From assembly GCF_002117105.1 (NCBI RefSeq), contig NZ_CP019343.1, forward strand, positions 1,178,001-1,242,000: a DNA stretch of 64,000 nucleotides, given 5' to 3'. The notes below the pieces were generated by a model. The model worked only from the letters and a program-made list of their open reading frames with translations. It was not told the DNA's origin and searched no databases. The stretch comes from Oceanicoccus sagamiensis (GTDB lineage: Bacteria > Pseudomonadota > Gammaproteobacteria > Pseudomonadales > Dasaniaceae). The translations under genes and the position numbers were made by a program. Each line of letters starts with the position of its first letter. Within the stretch, counting starts at the first letter, position 1. Below are positions 26,981 to 36,527 of this stretch, in pieces.

Positions 26981-27926
26981 GAATAGCCTCCTGTGACCGC
27001 TGCGGGCCCAGTGCAGCACCCACCGCACTGGCTGAGCGAATCAGCTGTTCGTTATCGCTGATAGCCTCTGCCACTTCACACATGGATAACTCCAGCGGGG
27101 CAACATTTAAACCTAATTGTGCCGATAAAAAATCACCAATCGGTACTGTCTCAGGCAAACCGGGAGAATAAAATAAGCGCGTGATAATGCCTTTGCCCAG
27201 TTGGCTCTCGTAATAATCCAGCGAGCGCTGAATTTCCAAAAATAAGGCATCGAAAAAACGCGTGTTATCAACGCCGGCATTAAATTTATCCAAACCGATA
27301 TCCAAACGACGGGTTAGGTAAACAGCGCCGTCCTCAACCAGGTTGATAAAACCCTCGCCCTCATGCAGCTGTACCATTGCTATGCCACCCCCCTCTTGCG
27401 GCAAGCGAGAAATAATATTGTGCATCGCCAGTTCGGCAATTTCGACACAGTCGACATTCAAACCACTGGCCTCTATCGGGGAAATTAAACTCTGTAAGGT
27501 GGTTTTTCTCAGGGCAGCGGCGTAAAGCATTTTTTGACGACCGCGGTAAGCATCTTCCGGTAGCCCGAAGTACGCAATGGCAGCTTCTTCGACAGGAAAA
27601 TCCAAAAATTCTTTAACTTTCCAGCGGACAGCGGCTTGTATTTCGTCGCCTTCAACGGGAGGTTCCTCAGTCAATAACAGTTGATAATACACGGGGTGCA
27701 ACACCACGGAGCAGGGTGTGTCTTCCCAGCCTTTCTCAGCGACGATATCAGCAAGTAACTGGGAGCTGTCTCCCTGGGGATCATGGAACTGGCAGTACTC
27801 AAGCACACCAAGATGGTTGACCATGGTAATAGCCAGCCCATCTGGACCCACGGCGAGGCCGACCCGGCCTCGCCCGGTATCATTCTTATTGAACCATTTA
27901 CTCAACCAAGCAGTAGATATCGCCAT
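26967..27926 (-). CDS. mshI: MSHA biogenesis protein MshI (PilM-like)
   Basis: A 319-residue cytoplasmic actin-like protein of the PilM/MshI group, the first gene of the MSHA operon. GRVGLAVGPDGLAITMV resembles the phosphate-1 loop of actin-like ATPases, but the family often lacks activity. AAVRWKVKEFLDFPVEEAAI is characteristic of MshI. It has no membrane segment. The ATG follows GAGAGG by ten bases, and it is separated by a 249-bp divergent region from trmL, which probably holds the operon promoter. Confidence 0.92.
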   Translation of the reverse strand: MAISTAWLSKWFNKNDTGRGRVGLAVGPDGLAITMVNHLGVLEYCQFHDPQGDSSQLLADIVAEKGWEDTPCSVVLHPVYYQLLLTEEPPVEGDEIQAAVRWKVKEFLDFPVEEAAIAYFGLPEDAYRGRQKMLYAAALRKTTLQSLISPIEASGLNVDCVEIAELAMHNIISRLPQEGGGIAMVQLHEGEGFINLVEDGAVYLTRRLDIGLDKFNAGVDNTRFFDALFLEIQRSLDYYESQLGKGIITRLFYSPGLPETVPIGDFLSAQLGLNVAPLELSMCEVAEAISDNEQLIRSASAVGAALGPQRSQEAIRAAS

Positions 27927-28175
27927 TGGCGCTTTTGCCTCTCCCTAGAAATCCAATTTTATTGAGTTATTTAGCGCGAGTGACTCGAGATTTAGCGCTA
28001 GAATAGCGGTATCAACCTTTAGCCAATCGAATAAAAAAACAGCACCTTAGAATTTACATAGCATATTTTTTGTAAGTCTATGCTTTTGTTAACAAATTAT
28101 AGTCGCTTTTAAATAAAGCGCAGGTCTATTTTTGTCATTAAAATAAGTGCTGATTGCCAAGGAAATTATAATCCC
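27927..28175. promoter_or_regulatory. Divergent promoter region, msh operon / trmL
   Basis: A 249-bp AT-rich spacer between mshI (minus) and trmL (plus). It contains two perfect inverted repeats: TTTGTTAACAAA (28085-28096) and CGCTTT-TAAAT-AAAGCG (28104-28120), either of which may be an operator. No convincing -35/-10 pair stands out. AAGGA precedes trmL. Confidence 0.45.
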
Positions 28176-28640
28176 ATGCTTCATATCGTACTCTTCCAAC
28201 CTGAAATCCCACCCAACACCGGTAATATTATCCGGCTATGTGCCAATACCGGTTTTAAGCTACACCTGATTGAACCGCTGGGCTTTGATATGGATGATAA
28301 AAAACTGCGCCGCGCAGGGCTGGATTATTCAGAATGGGCAGCAGTGCAAAGCCATGCCTCGCTCAGCGAATTTATTGATAAAATTCAGCCCAAACAGGTC
28401 TATGCCTGCACGACCAAAGGGTCGAGAAACCATACCGAAGCCCCCTTTAGTGAGGGTGACGCACTGGTGTTTGGACCAGAAACACGGGGGTTACCTGATG
28501 ATATCCTTGGAGAAATGGCCGCCGAACAATTATTGCGATTACCCATGCAGGCGCAAAGCCGCAGCTTAAACCTGTCTAACAGTGTGGCTATTTTTGTCTA
28601 TGAGGCCTGGCGGCAATTAGACTTTAAAGGCGGGCAATAA
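28176..28640 (+). CDS. trmL: tRNA (cytidine(34)-2'-O)-methyltransferase TrmL
   Basis: A SPOUT-family methyltransferase of 154 residues that 2'-O-methylates the wobble base of tRNA-Leu. Motifs seen: [20 protein letters not shown] at the start, FGPETRGLP (SAM-binding knot) and [18 protein letters not shown] at the C terminus. It ends just before a bidirectional terminator shared with secB. AAGGA lies upstream of the ATG. Confidence 0.95.
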   Translation: MLHIVLFQPEIPPNTGNIIRLCANTGFKLHLIEPLGFDMDDKKLRRAGLDYSEWAAVQSHASLSEFIDKIQPKQVYACTTKGSRNHTEAPFSEGDALVFGPETRGLPDDILGEMAAEQLLRLPMQAQSRSLNLSNSVAIFVYEAWRQLDFKGGQ

Positions 28641-28673
28641 AAAACCGCCACTGCAAAACAGTGACGGTTTTTT
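28639..28673. terminator. Bidirectional terminator between trmL and secB
   Basis: A stem with arms AAAACCGCCACTG and CAGTGACGGTTTT (one internal mismatch) and a four- to five-base loop. An A-run lies on the left and TTTTTT on the right, so it can terminate transcription from both sides. Confidence 0.88.
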
Positions 28674-28689
28674 AATGACTCAAACCAGC

Positions 28690-29163
28690 TTAGTGTGCGT
28701 CTGGCTGAGCGGCTTCTTGCTGCTGGGCTGCCTGTTGGCTGGCCGCTTGGCGATATAGCGCATCAAAGTTGATGGGCTGTAAGTTGATGGCAGGAAAACC
28801 ACCTTTAATCGCCATGCTGTCAATGGTTTCACGAATATAAGGGAATAGTACGTTAGGGCCCATAATACCTAGCGCCTGACGAAGCTGCTCACCCTCAATA
28901 CCCTTGGCTAAAAACAGGCCAGCTTGCTGAACCTCAATCAATAAGGCCGTTTGCTCTTCTATAGTTGCGGTCACTGTCATGGTTAGCACCACTTCATAGT
29001 TGTCGTCGGCCAACTTATTGTTTTTGGTGTTCATATCCACATTAACTTTAGGCTGCCACTGCTTGGAAAAGACCGCCGCACCCATAGGGGATTCAAAAGA
29101 AGCGTCTTTAACGTAAACTTTCTGTATGCCAAACTGCTGTTGAACGGCTTCATTCTCGGCCAT
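28690..29163 (-). CDS. secB: Protein-export chaperone SecB
   Basis: A tetrameric cytoplasmic chaperone, 157 residues, that keeps precursors unfolded for SecA. FGIQKVYVKDASFESP near the N terminus and GIMGPNVLFPYIRETID are SecB signatures. The C-terminal tail is Gln/Ala-rich (QAASQQAAQQQEAAQPDAH). AGGAA precedes the ATG. It follows grxC and a rhodanese gene, the usual yibN-grxC-secB order in gammaproteobacteria, 43 bases after grxC. Confidence 0.96.
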   Translation of the reverse strand: MAENEAVQQQFGIQKVYVKDASFESPMGAAVFSKQWQPKVNVDMNTKNNKLADDNYEVVLTMTVTATIEEQTALLIEVQQAGLFLAKGIEGEQLRQALGIMGPNVLFPYIRETIDSMAIKGGFPAINLQPINFDALYRQAASQQAAQQQEAAQPDAH

Positions 29164-29206
29164 GATAGTTCCTCAAATTTTGTATTTAGTAGATTTTAAT
29201 TCAGTA

Positions 29207-29491
29207 TTAAACTTTTTGACCGGCTTGGTTCAAGCCTTCTGTCTTTAACAAACTGTCCAGCTTGCCCGAGCGCTCCAGCGCCCATAAATCATCACAACCA
29301 CCTACGTGGGTTTCACCCACCCAGATTTGCGGCACCGTCCGGCGGCCACTAAGGTTCATCATCTCCAGCCGCAACTCAGGGTCACCATCGACTGAAATTT
29401 CACTATATGCCAAACCTTTGGAGTCCAATAACTGCTTTGCCTGTACACAAAACGGACAAAAACGGGTGGTATAAAGATAAATATCTGACAT
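29207..29491 (-). CDS. grxC: Glutaredoxin 3
   Basis: A 94-residue glutaredoxin of the GrxC type, reducing disulfides with glutathione. The active site is CPFC (residues 12-15) rather than the commoner CPYC. The TVPQIW loop with cis-proline and the GGCDDLWAL motif are present. It sits between the rhodanese gene and secB in one operon. Confidence 0.95.
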   Translation of the reverse strand: MSDIYLYTTRFCPFCVQAKQLLDSKGLAYSEISVDGDPELRLEMMNLSGRRTVPQIWVGETHVGGCDDLWALERSGKLDSLLKTEGLNQAGQKV

Positions 29492-29540
29492 AACAATTCA
29501 CAATCTCTATTGCTAGCCAGCCTCTTATTATGGGGCTGGA

Positions 29541-29957
29541 TTATTTGGTTACAAGTGGCAGCTGCATATTTTGCCACTCCATCATACCGCCACTTAGGCG
29601 AGACACCTGACTATAACCCTCAGCTGCCATGGCCTTACCAGCGGTACCGGAGTGCTGCCCCATTTTACAAACCAGAATAATAGGCTTGTCTTTTGAAGCT
29701 TCCAACTCGGTCATTCTGCTGGCCAGTTTGGCATGGGGGATATTAATAGCGTCGACAATATGGCCCTGGTCAAACTCTTTGCTATCGCGCAGATCAACGA
29801 CCACAGCCTGCTTTTGGTTAACTTCAGTAATCAACTGCTGGGGAGTTAATGTTGGCCCGCCTTTAGCAGACTCATGGCGAATTAACAGGCCAATACAGAC
29901 CATTAATGCTGAAGCGACAATCCACTGCTCAGCCAAAAATTCAAAAAATAGAGCCAT
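29541..29957 (-). CDS. Membrane-anchored rhodanese-like protein (YibN type)
   Basis: A 138-residue protein with an N-terminal membrane helix (QWIVASALMVCIGLLI) and a single rhodanese domain (about residues 37-135). Its active-site loop is CKMGQHSG, with the sulfur-carrying cysteine present. DLRDSKEFDQGHI is a standard rhodanese motif. YibN-like proteins next to grxC and secB are common, but their sulfur acceptor is not known. GAGGT precedes the ATG. Confidence 0.9.
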   Translation of the reverse strand: MALFFEFLAEQWIVASALMVCIGLLIRHESAKGGPTLTPQQLITEVNQKQAVVVDLRDSKEFDQGHIVDAINIPHAKLASRMTELEASKDKPIILVCKMGQHSGTAGKAMAAEGYSQVSRLSGGMMEWQNMQLPLVTK

Positions 29958-30151
29958 CGCCCTGGTTTACCTCGTTGACCGCCCAGCACCCTCAGCACTG
30001 AGCTTATAAATTGAGGGCGCAAGTATACACATCGGCAGCACCTGTTGACACTGTGAATATCCCCAGTAGCCACCTCTGCCATAGCGAACTGCCGCCGGAA
30101 TCGGTAGAATTAGCGCCCGCTAAAACATTCGCACACAAGAAAGATCGACCT

Positions 30152-31708
30152 ATGGCAAACAGTACTGGCAAAAAACCCGTTGTTTTACTCATTCTTGATG
30201 GCTGGGGCCACCGTGAAGCACCGGAAGATAACGCAATTTATAACGCCAACACCCCCAATTGGGACCGATTATGGAATGAACAGCCCAAAACGCTGATTTC
30301 CAGCTCGGGTATGAGCGTAGGCCTGCCCGATGGCCAGATGGGCAACTCCGAAGTAGGCCATATGAGCCTGGGTGCCGGCCGTATTGTTTACCAAAATATC
30401 AGCCGTATTGATAAAGCCATTGCCGATGGCGACTTCTTTGAGAACAGTACCTATATAGACGCTATTGATAAGGCCGTTAGCAGTGGCAAGGCCGTACACC
30501 TGTTTGGGCTGCTATCCCCAGGTGGTGTACACAGCCATGAGAACCATATTCTGGCGATGATTGATATGGCCGCCAAACGGGGGGCTGAGCAAGTGTATTT
30601 ACACGCTTTTCTGGATGGCAGGGATACCCCGCCACGCAGTGCGCAATCCTCATTACAGGCAATGGACAACAAATTTGCCGAGTACGGCTGTGGCCGTGTC
30701 GCTTCGTTAATCGGTCGCTATTACGCAATGGACCGGGATAACCGCTGGGACCGGGTTCAGCTGGCTTACGATATGCTGACTGAGGCGAAAGCCGATTACC
30801 GTTTTGACAACGCCATTGACGGTTTAAACGCGGCCTACCAGCGGGACGAAAATGACGAGTTTGTCAGCGCCACGCTGATTCAGTCCGCAGACCAGCCAAG
30901 CGCCACCATTAATGATGGCGACACGGTTATCTTTATGAACTTCCGCGCCGACCGAGCCAGAGAAATTACCCGCGCTTTTGTGGAGGCGGACTTTGACGGA
31001 TTTACCCGCAACAAAACCCCGGCACTGGCAAGCTTTGTGACCACCACTGAATACGCCGCTGATATCAATGCGCCCAGCGCCTTTCCACCAGAGAAGGTCA
31101 CTAATAGCTTTGGCGAATTAATGGAAGCCAATGATAAAAAGCAGCTGCGGATTGCTGAAACTGAAAAATACGCCCATGTCACTTTTTTCTTTAGTGGTGG
31201 CAGAGAAGATCTCTATCAAGGTGAAGACCGGGTCTTAGTCCCCTCACCTGACGTAGCCACCTACGACCTTAAGCCCGAAATGAGCGCACCGGAAGTAACG
31301 GATAAACTGGTTGCCGCTATTAGCAGTGGAGAGTACGACACTATTATCTGCAACTACGCCAATGGCGATATGGTTGGCCATACTGGCAGCTACGAAGCCG
31401 CGTTAAAAGCCGCCGAAGCCATTGATGAAAGTGTGCGCCGGGTTAGTGAAGCAGTACTTAGCGTGGGCGGAGATTGTTTGATCACCGCCGACCATGGCAA
31501 CTGCGAACAAATGCTGGACTATGATTCTGGCCAGGCCCATACCCAGCACACAACGGAGTTGGTACCCTTTATTTATGTCGGCAACAAAACCGTCACCATG
31601 CAACAAGACGGGGGCAAACTAGCCGATGTAGCCCCAACCCTACTAACGTTGATGAATTTAGAACAGCCCGCGGAAATGACCGGAAACTCACTACTTACAG
31701 TGAAGTAG
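30152..31708 (+). CDS. gpmI: Cofactor-independent phosphoglycerate mutase
   Basis: Interconverts 3- and 2-phosphoglycerate using two Mn ions and a phospho-serine. At 518 residues it is the usual length. [13 protein letters not shown], the catalytic-serine motif [29 protein letters not shown] and the metal ligands in [11 protein letters not shown] are all present. The open frame extends upstream to 30011, but the ATG at 30152 gives the canonical N terminus. envC and ctpA follow, a common gammaproteobacterial order. Confidence 0.96.
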   Translation: MANSTGKKPVVLLILDGWGHREAPEDNAIYNANTPNWDRLWNEQPKTLISSSGMSVGLPDGQMGNSEVGHMSLGAGRIVYQNISRIDKAIADGDFFENSTYIDAIDKAVSSGKAVHLFGLLSPGGVHSHENHILAMIDMAAKRGAEQVYLHAFLDGRDTPPRSAQSSLQAMDNKFAEYGCGRVASLIGRYYAMDRDNRWDRVQLAYDMLTEAKADYRFDNAIDGLNAAYQRDENDEFVSATLIQSADQPSATINDGDTVIFMNFRADRAREITRAFVEADFDGFTRNKTPALASFVTTTEYAADINAPSAFPPEKVTNSFGELMEANDKKQLRIAETEKYAHVTFFFSGGREDLYQGEDRVLVPSPDVATYDLKPEMSAPEVTDKLVAAISSGEYDTIICNYANGDMVGHTGSYEAALKAAEAIDESVRRVSEAVLSVGGDCLITADHGNCEQMLDYDSGQAHTQHTTELVPFIYVGNKTVTMQQDGGKLADVAPTLLTLMNLEQPAEMTGNSLLTVK

Positions 31709-31759
31709 TCTACACTTGCGTTGGTAATCATTGATTCAGTAGCTATGGGATATCACTAA

Positions 31760-32935
31760 ATGGGCGAGCGTTTTACTCTTGGAAAAAAAACCGTATCACT
31801 GGGTTTTTTTCTCGCTATCGCCCTGGCACTGTTGCCCCTGCACGGCGCCGCCAACAACGATGAAACCAAAACCCGGCAGCAAATCCAACAGCTCAATAAA
31901 GAAATGGCCGCCCTGCGCAAGCTGCTGTCTGAATTTAAAGGGCAGCGTTCAGATGTGCAAAACTCACTGCAAAAATCTGAAGTTGATATTGGCTCAGTAC
32001 AAAAGAAAATCCGTGGTATCCAGCAGCAGCTAAGTCAGGAACAAGCTGAACTGGAATCACTGCAAGTCAAACGCAAGGCACTGAATACCGCCCGCCGCGA
32101 TCAACAAAAATTTATTGAGCAACAGGTATTAGCAGCCTATCAAGTTGGCCAACAGAAAAAAATCAAAGTCCTGCTCAATCAGGAGCAACCGGATAAAATC
32201 AGCCGCGCCCTGACCTACTACGATTATTTTAACCAGGCTCGCAGCGAACAAATTGAAAATTACATCAATATCATCAGCGAGCTGAATACCATTGAACCCC
32301 GCATCGTTGAAAAAACCCAAACCCTGAGCAATGCCAAAGCCAAACTGGGCAAAGCGCACCAAAGCCTGCTGGCCAGCAAAAAAGCACGGCAGAAAAATCT
32401 CGCTAAAATCAATTCAGCCATTAAAAATAATGACCAACGGCTAAAGCAAGCCTCCAAAAACCGCAGTGAACTGGAGCGAATTTTAGCCGCCGTCGAGCAA
32501 ACCCTCGCCAATATCAGCATCCCCAGCGACTACAGCCCCTTTGGTAAATTAAAGGGCAAACTGCCCTGGCCGGTTAGCGGCAAGCCCAGCAATCGTTTTG
32601 GCTATAAACGCAACGGCACCGCGCTGCGCTGGCAAGGTCTGGCCATTCCCGCCACGGAGGGTAGCAAAGTAGAAGCTATTCATTCTGGCCGTGTCGTCTT
32701 TGCTGACTGGTTACGGGGCTCAGGCCTGTTGGTAATTATTGACCACGGCGATGGCTATATGAGCTTATATGCCCATAACCAGAGCCTGCTAAAAGAGACC
32801 GGCGACTGGGTAAACCCCGGTGATATGATTGCCACGGTAGGCAATAGCGGCGGTCAACAACGGGCGGGCTTATACTTTGAAATCCGTCACAATGGCAAGC
32901 CAACAGACCCCCGTCGATGGTGTAAACGGGCATGA
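31760..32935 (+). CDS. envC: Murein hydrolase activator EnvC
   Basis: A 391-residue periplasmic protein that activates amidases at the division septum. A signal segment (LGFFLAIALALLPLHGAAN) is followed by long coiled coils (about residues 32-105 and 155-260) and a C-terminal LytM/M23 domain (about 275-388). That domain lacks the full zinc-binding set (only DHGDGYMSLYAHN and LYFEIRHNG remain), as in the inactive activators. It lies 51 bases after gpmI and 88 bases before ctpA. Confidence 0.93.
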   Translation: MGERFTLGKKTVSLGFFLAIALALLPLHGAANNDETKTRQQIQQLNKEMAALRKLLSEFKGQRSDVQNSLQKSEVDIGSVQKKIRGIQQQLSQEQAELESLQVKRKALNTARRDQQKFIEQQVLAAYQVGQQKKIKVLLNQEQPDKISRALTYYDYFNQARSEQIENYINIISELNTIEPRIVEKTQTLSNAKAKLGKAHQSLLASKKARQKNLAKINSAIKNNDQRLKQASKNRSELERILAAVEQTLANISIPSDYSPFGKLKGKLPWPVSGKPSNRFGYKRNGTALRWQGLAIPATEGSKVEAIHSGRVVFADWLRGSGLLVIIDHGDGYMSLYAHNQSLLKETGDWVNPGDMIATVGNSGGQQRAGLYFEIRHNGKPTDPRRWCKRA

Positions 32936-33023
32936 GACGCCGCTATAGGGTCTTAATACCTAACACCCCCTATAAAAGCAAGGTACAATCAAGGCGTTAT
33001 AAAGGAATGAGTAAAGCTATTTA

Positions 33024-34433
33024 ATGAGCAGCATTATGAAGTCATCGTTCACAAAGCAAACCGGAATTGGCCTGTTATTCAGTGTATGTCTGGGTACCTC
33101 CTTTACCCTTAATGCACAGCCCAGCGACGCAAATAGCGCGGATGAAGTACCGGCATCCCAACAAGCCGCGGCCACTGATGAAGGCAAACTACCGCTGGAT
33201 GAATTAAGGTCCTTTGCCGATGTGTTTAATCATATCCGCCTGAGCTATGTCGAAGAGATCGATGATAAAACCCTGCTGGAAAATGCCATCCGCGGCATGC
33301 TCTCCGGCCTTGACCCCCACTCCAGCTATTTAGATGCCAAATCCTTTGACGACCTGCAAGTTAGCACCACCGGTGAGTTTGGCGGACTGGGTCTCGAAGT
33401 GGGCATGGAAAACGGCTACGTCAAAGTGATTTCACCGATTGATGATACCCCTGCTGAAAAGGCCGGTATTGAAAGTGGCGACCTGATAATCCAGCTCGAT
33501 AGCAAACCTGTTAAGGGCATGTCGCTTAATGAAGCCGTAAAATTGATGCGCGGTAAAAAGGGCAGCGATATTGAATTGACCATTGTCCGCGAAGGTATCC
33601 GCCAACCTTTTGATGTCACCGTTACCCGCGATATTATTAAAGTAGTCAGCGTCCGTAGCAAAACTCTGGAAGAAGGTTTTGGCTATGTCCGCGTGGCCCA
33701 ATTCCAAAGTAAAACCGGCAGTGAATTTCGCAAAGCTATTACATCACTACAGGCCGAGGACACCCCGATGAAAGGCCTGGTGGTCGACCTGCGTAATAAT
33801 CCTGGCGGCATATTGCAGTCCTCCGTTGAGGTGGCTGATACCTTACTGGAAGAGGGCCTGATTGTTTATACCGAAGGGCGTCTCAGTGACTCTCACTCAG
33901 AATATTCGGCCACTCCCAACGACCTGACCAACGGCGTGCCTGTGGTTGTACTGATTAATGGCGGCTCCGCCTCGGCCTCTGAAATTGTCGCCGGCGCCCT
34001 GCAAGACCACCACCGCGCGGTGATTATGGGGACTGACAGCTTTGGTAAAGGCTCGGTGCAAACTGTGGTGCCACTGTCGGAAAAACACGCCATCAAACTC
34101 ACTACCGCCCGCTACTTCACGCCCAATGGCCGCTCTATCCAAGCCCAGGGTATTGTCCCGGATATCGTGGTAGAACGCGCCAAAATCGAAGCGATTAAAA
34201 CGCGCGATCGTGTCACCGAAGCGGATTTACAGGGGCACTTAAGCAGCACCGATGGCGATGAAAGCGATAGCAAAAAACGCCAGAGCAAAGCCAAAGACAA
34301 GCTGTTTAATAGCGACAACCAACTCTATGAAGCGTTAAATCTACTGAAAGGTCTACATATCCTCAGCCTTAATGAAAAAGCCACCAAGGTCGCCAGCAAG
34401 ACGGAACAACCGGAAGAGCAGAAAGCCCTATAA
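33024..34433 (+). CDS. ctpA: C-terminal processing peptidase CtpA (S41 family)
   Basis: A periplasmic serine protease of 469 residues. Order: signal peptide (to about residue 32), N-terminal helical part with GMLSGLDPHSSYLDAKSF, PDZ domain (about 100-185) with GIGLEVG-type loop GGLGLEVGMENG, and the S41 catalytic core with NGGSASASEIVAGALQ (catalytic Ser) and DSFGKGSVQTV (catalytic Lys). A charged Lys/Glu-rich tail ends the protein. It processes tail-specific substrates or murein hydrolases. An alternative start is MKSSFTKQ at 33036. Confidence 0.93.
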   Translation: MSSIMKSSFTKQTGIGLLFSVCLGTSFTLNAQPSDANSADEVPASQQAAATDEGKLPLDELRSFADVFNHIRLSYVEEIDDKTLLENAIRGMLSGLDPHSSYLDAKSFDDLQVSTTGEFGGLGLEVGMENGYVKVISPIDDTPAEKAGIESGDLIIQLDSKPVKGMSLNEAVKLMRGKKGSDIELTIVREGIRQPFDVTVTRDIIKVVSVRSKTLEEGFGYVRVAQFQSKTGSEFRKAITSLQAEDTPMKGLVVDLRNNPGGILQSSVEVADTLLEEGLIVYTEGRLSDSHSEYSATPNDLTNGVPVVVLINGGSASASEIVAGALQDHHRAVIMGTDSFGKGSVQTVVPLSEKHAIKLTTARYFTPNGRSIQAQGIVPDIVVERAKIEAIKTRDRVTEADLQGHLSSTDGDESDSKKRQSKAKDKLFNSDNQLYEALNLLKGLHILSLNEKATKVASKTEQPEEQKAL

Positions 34434-34442
34434 GCCCCAGTC

Positions 34443-35240
34443 ATGAAAAACATTGTTCTCTTTTTTTGGCTTAGCCTGGCTGCCAGCTGCTTTGCAGAAT
34501 CACCCACCCCCCGTATAGTTCTGATTATTGATGATATGGGTAATAACCTCGAACTGGGGCAACGGGCCATTGCCCTGCCTGGGGCGGTGAGTTATGCCTT
34601 TCTGCCCCACAGCAGCCATAGCAAAAGCCTGGCTAATGAAGCCAACCGCCAACAAAAAGAAATCCTGCTGCATGCACCGATGAGCAATCTGCATGATTAC
34701 CCTACCGGCCCCGGCACCTTAACCCCTAAAATGAATCAACAGCAATTTTTGGCAACCCTGGCCGACAACCTTGCTTCAATCCCCCATGCCAAAGGGGTTA
34801 ATAACCATATGGGCAGCCTGCTGACCCAACTTAGACAGCCAATGTCGTGGCTGATGCAAGCACTAAAACAGCAAAACCTCTACTTTGTCGATAGCCGCAC
34901 CAGCCCACTGACCGTCGCCGAACGCACCGCAAGGGAGCAGCAGCTACCCACATTAAAACGGGATGTGTTTTTAGATAACCAGCGCACCCCCGCCGCTATT
35001 GCCAAGCAATTTGACCAATTAATCAGGCTATCTAAACAACAGGGGCAGGCCGTGGCTATCGGCCACCCTTACCCTGAAACCCTGGCTTTTTTAGAACAGC
35101 AACTGCCATTACTGGCCGAACAAGGGGTTATGTTAGTTAATGCCTCTGGCTTAGTAAGAGCCCAATGTGAGCAGGCTCCAGCCAACTGCTCCTGGCCTGA
35201 AAATGTCAGCCAACTGAGCCACAGCCACCAAGACAAATAA
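34443..35240 (+). CDS. Divergent polysaccharide deacetylase (YibQ type)
   Basis: An exported protein of 265 residues in the divergent polysaccharide deacetylase family (PF04748). A cleavable signal (IVLFFWLSLAASCFA) is followed by RIVLIIDDMGNNLELG, LLHAPMSN and KGVNNHMGSLLT, all of which mark this family. It lies nine bases after ctpA, and the envC-ctpA-yibQ order recurs in many gammaproteobacteria, suggesting a cell-envelope role. The reaction is not established. Confidence 0.9.
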   Translation: MKNIVLFFWLSLAASCFAESPTPRIVLIIDDMGNNLELGQRAIALPGAVSYAFLPHSSHSKSLANEANRQQKEILLHAPMSNLHDYPTGPGTLTPKMNQQQFLATLADNLASIPHAKGVNNHMGSLLTQLRQPMSWLMQALKQQNLYFVDSRTSPLTVAERTAREQQLPTLKRDVFLDNQRTPAAIAKQFDQLIRLSKQQGQAVAIGHPYPETLAFLEQQLPLLAEQGVMLVNASGLVRAQCEQAPANCSWPENVSQLSHSHQDK

Positions 35241-35415
35241 TTGGCGAATAGCGCCCCAAAAAGCGTCACAAAAACATCAGTAATAGCGGCTCCCCCTTAA
35301 AAACCTGCCTATTCAAACCATTAGGAAACCAAGGGTAGAGAAAAACCTTTCAATGTAGAGAAATAACGCTAAACTGTTAAAAACTAAAAATGAGCCAGGA
35401 AAGGGCCAAATCACA

Positions 35416-35646
35416 ATGAGTCGTACTGTAAATAGAGCCGGTGAAATAGGTAGCTCGCTGCCAATGCGCTCCGACCGCTTTTTTGCCGCACAAGGAGAGT
35501 GGTTCTTTTCTACCCGCGAAGGCGCGCCAATCGGCCCCTTTGGTGATAAGGAAGATGCCCGCAAGGGACTTGATGATTTTATTGAGTTTATGTCGCTGGC
35601 CGAACCTAAAACACTATCACGACTCTATGCGGCGCTAACAGACTAG
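35416..35646 (+). CDS. Small DUF6316-like protein
   Basis: A 76-residue protein without a signal or membrane segment. MRSDRFFAAQGEWFFSTREG followed by GPFGDKEDARKGLDDFIEFM is the pattern of the DUF6316 family as I recall it; the function is unknown. The gene faces hisF tail to tail with only 22 bp between them. The 175-bp spacer upstream is AT-rich in its second half and may carry its promoter. No strong ribosome-binding site was seen. Confidence 0.75.
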   Translation: MSRTVNRAGEIGSSLPMRSDRFFAAQGEWFFSTREGAPIGPFGDKEDARKGLDDFIEFMSLAEPKTLSRLYAALTD

Positions 35647-35668
35647 CTTAGCGCCAGATTATTCCCTG

Positions 35669-36442
35669 CTACAACCTGACTTCTATTCCCTGCTCGGCCA
35701 TAAAGCGTTTTGCTTCTGGTACCGTGTGCTCACCAAAGTGAAAAATACTCGCCGCTAATACGGCATCCACGCCACCTTCTACCACACCATCAACCAAATG
35801 CTGTAGATTGCCCACACCACCTGAAGCAATCACCGGCACTGACACTGCCTCACTAATTGCCCGGTTTAATGGCAGGTCATATCCGTTTTTAGTACCGTCG
35901 CCATCCATACTGGTCAGCAAAATTTCCCCGGCACCATTGGCCACCATTTTTACCGCCCACTCAACCGCATTAATACCGGTAGGTTTGCGACCACCGTGAG
36001 TAAAAATTTCCCAACGCAAAGGTTCGCCTTCGGCACTGACTTGCTTGGCATCAATGGCCACCACAATACACTGAGAACCAAAACGCTCAGCCGCCTCTGT
36101 GACAAAATCCGGATTGTGGATAGCCGCGGAGTTAATCGCCACTTTATCGGCACCGGCATTTAGCATGGTGCGAATATCGTCTACTTCGCGAATGCCACCA
36201 CCTACCGTCAATGGAATAAATACTTCAGCAGCAATCTTCTCAACCGTATGCACGGTCGTATCGCGGCCTTCATGGGTGGCCGTAATATCCAGAAAAGTAA
36301 TTTCATCCGCGCCCTGCTCGTTATAGCGCTTGGCGATTTCTACCGGGTCACCGGCATCGCGAATATCGACAAAGTTAACGCCCTTAACAACACGACCGTT
36401 ATCAACATCGAGACAAGGAATAATTCTTTTTGCTAAACCCAT
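35669..36442 (-). CDS. hisF: Imidazole glycerol phosphate synthase, cyclase subunit HisF
   Basis: A 257-residue TIM barrel that uses ammonia from HisH to form imidazole glycerol phosphate and [23 protein letters not shown] carries the catalytic aspartate, and the second one lies in VVAIDAKQ; the phosphate loops VGGGIREV and SGGVGNLQH are present. It is the last gene of hisB-H-A-F. It is separated from hisA by 85 bp that contain a paired-palindrome repeat. Confidence 0.97.
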   Translation of the reverse strand: MGLAKRIIPCLDVDNGRVVKGVNFVDIRDAGDPVEIAKRYNEQGADEITFLDITATHEGRDTTVHTVEKIAAEVFIPLTVGGGIREVDDIRTMLNAGADKVAINSAAIHNPDFVTEAAERFGSQCIVVAIDAKQVSAEGEPLRWEIFTHGGRKPTGINAVEWAVKMVANGAGEILLTSMDGDGTKNGYDLPLNRAISEAVSVPVIASGGVGNLQHLVDGVVEGGVDAVLAASIFHFGEHTVPEAKRFMAEQGIEVRL

Positions 36443-36456
36443 AATGTTCCACTTAC

Positions 36457-36520
36457 GTAGGGTGGATTATAATCCACCAAAAACCACCACTGTATGTTGG
36501 TGGATTATAATCCACCCTAC
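36457..36520. repeat. Paired-palindrome intergenic repeat, copy 2
   Basis: Two identical 18-bp palindromes GGTGGATTATAATCCACC (36461-36478 and 36499-36516) with a 20-base spacer, bounded by GTA-GGG and CCC-TAC. The unit is the same size and layout as the one at 2901-2965, with matching TACGTAGGGTGG and CCACCCTACA ends but a different spacer. It fills nearly all of the hisA-hisF gap, starting seven bases past the hisA stop. Confidence 0.87.
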
Positions 36521-36527
36521 AATGACG

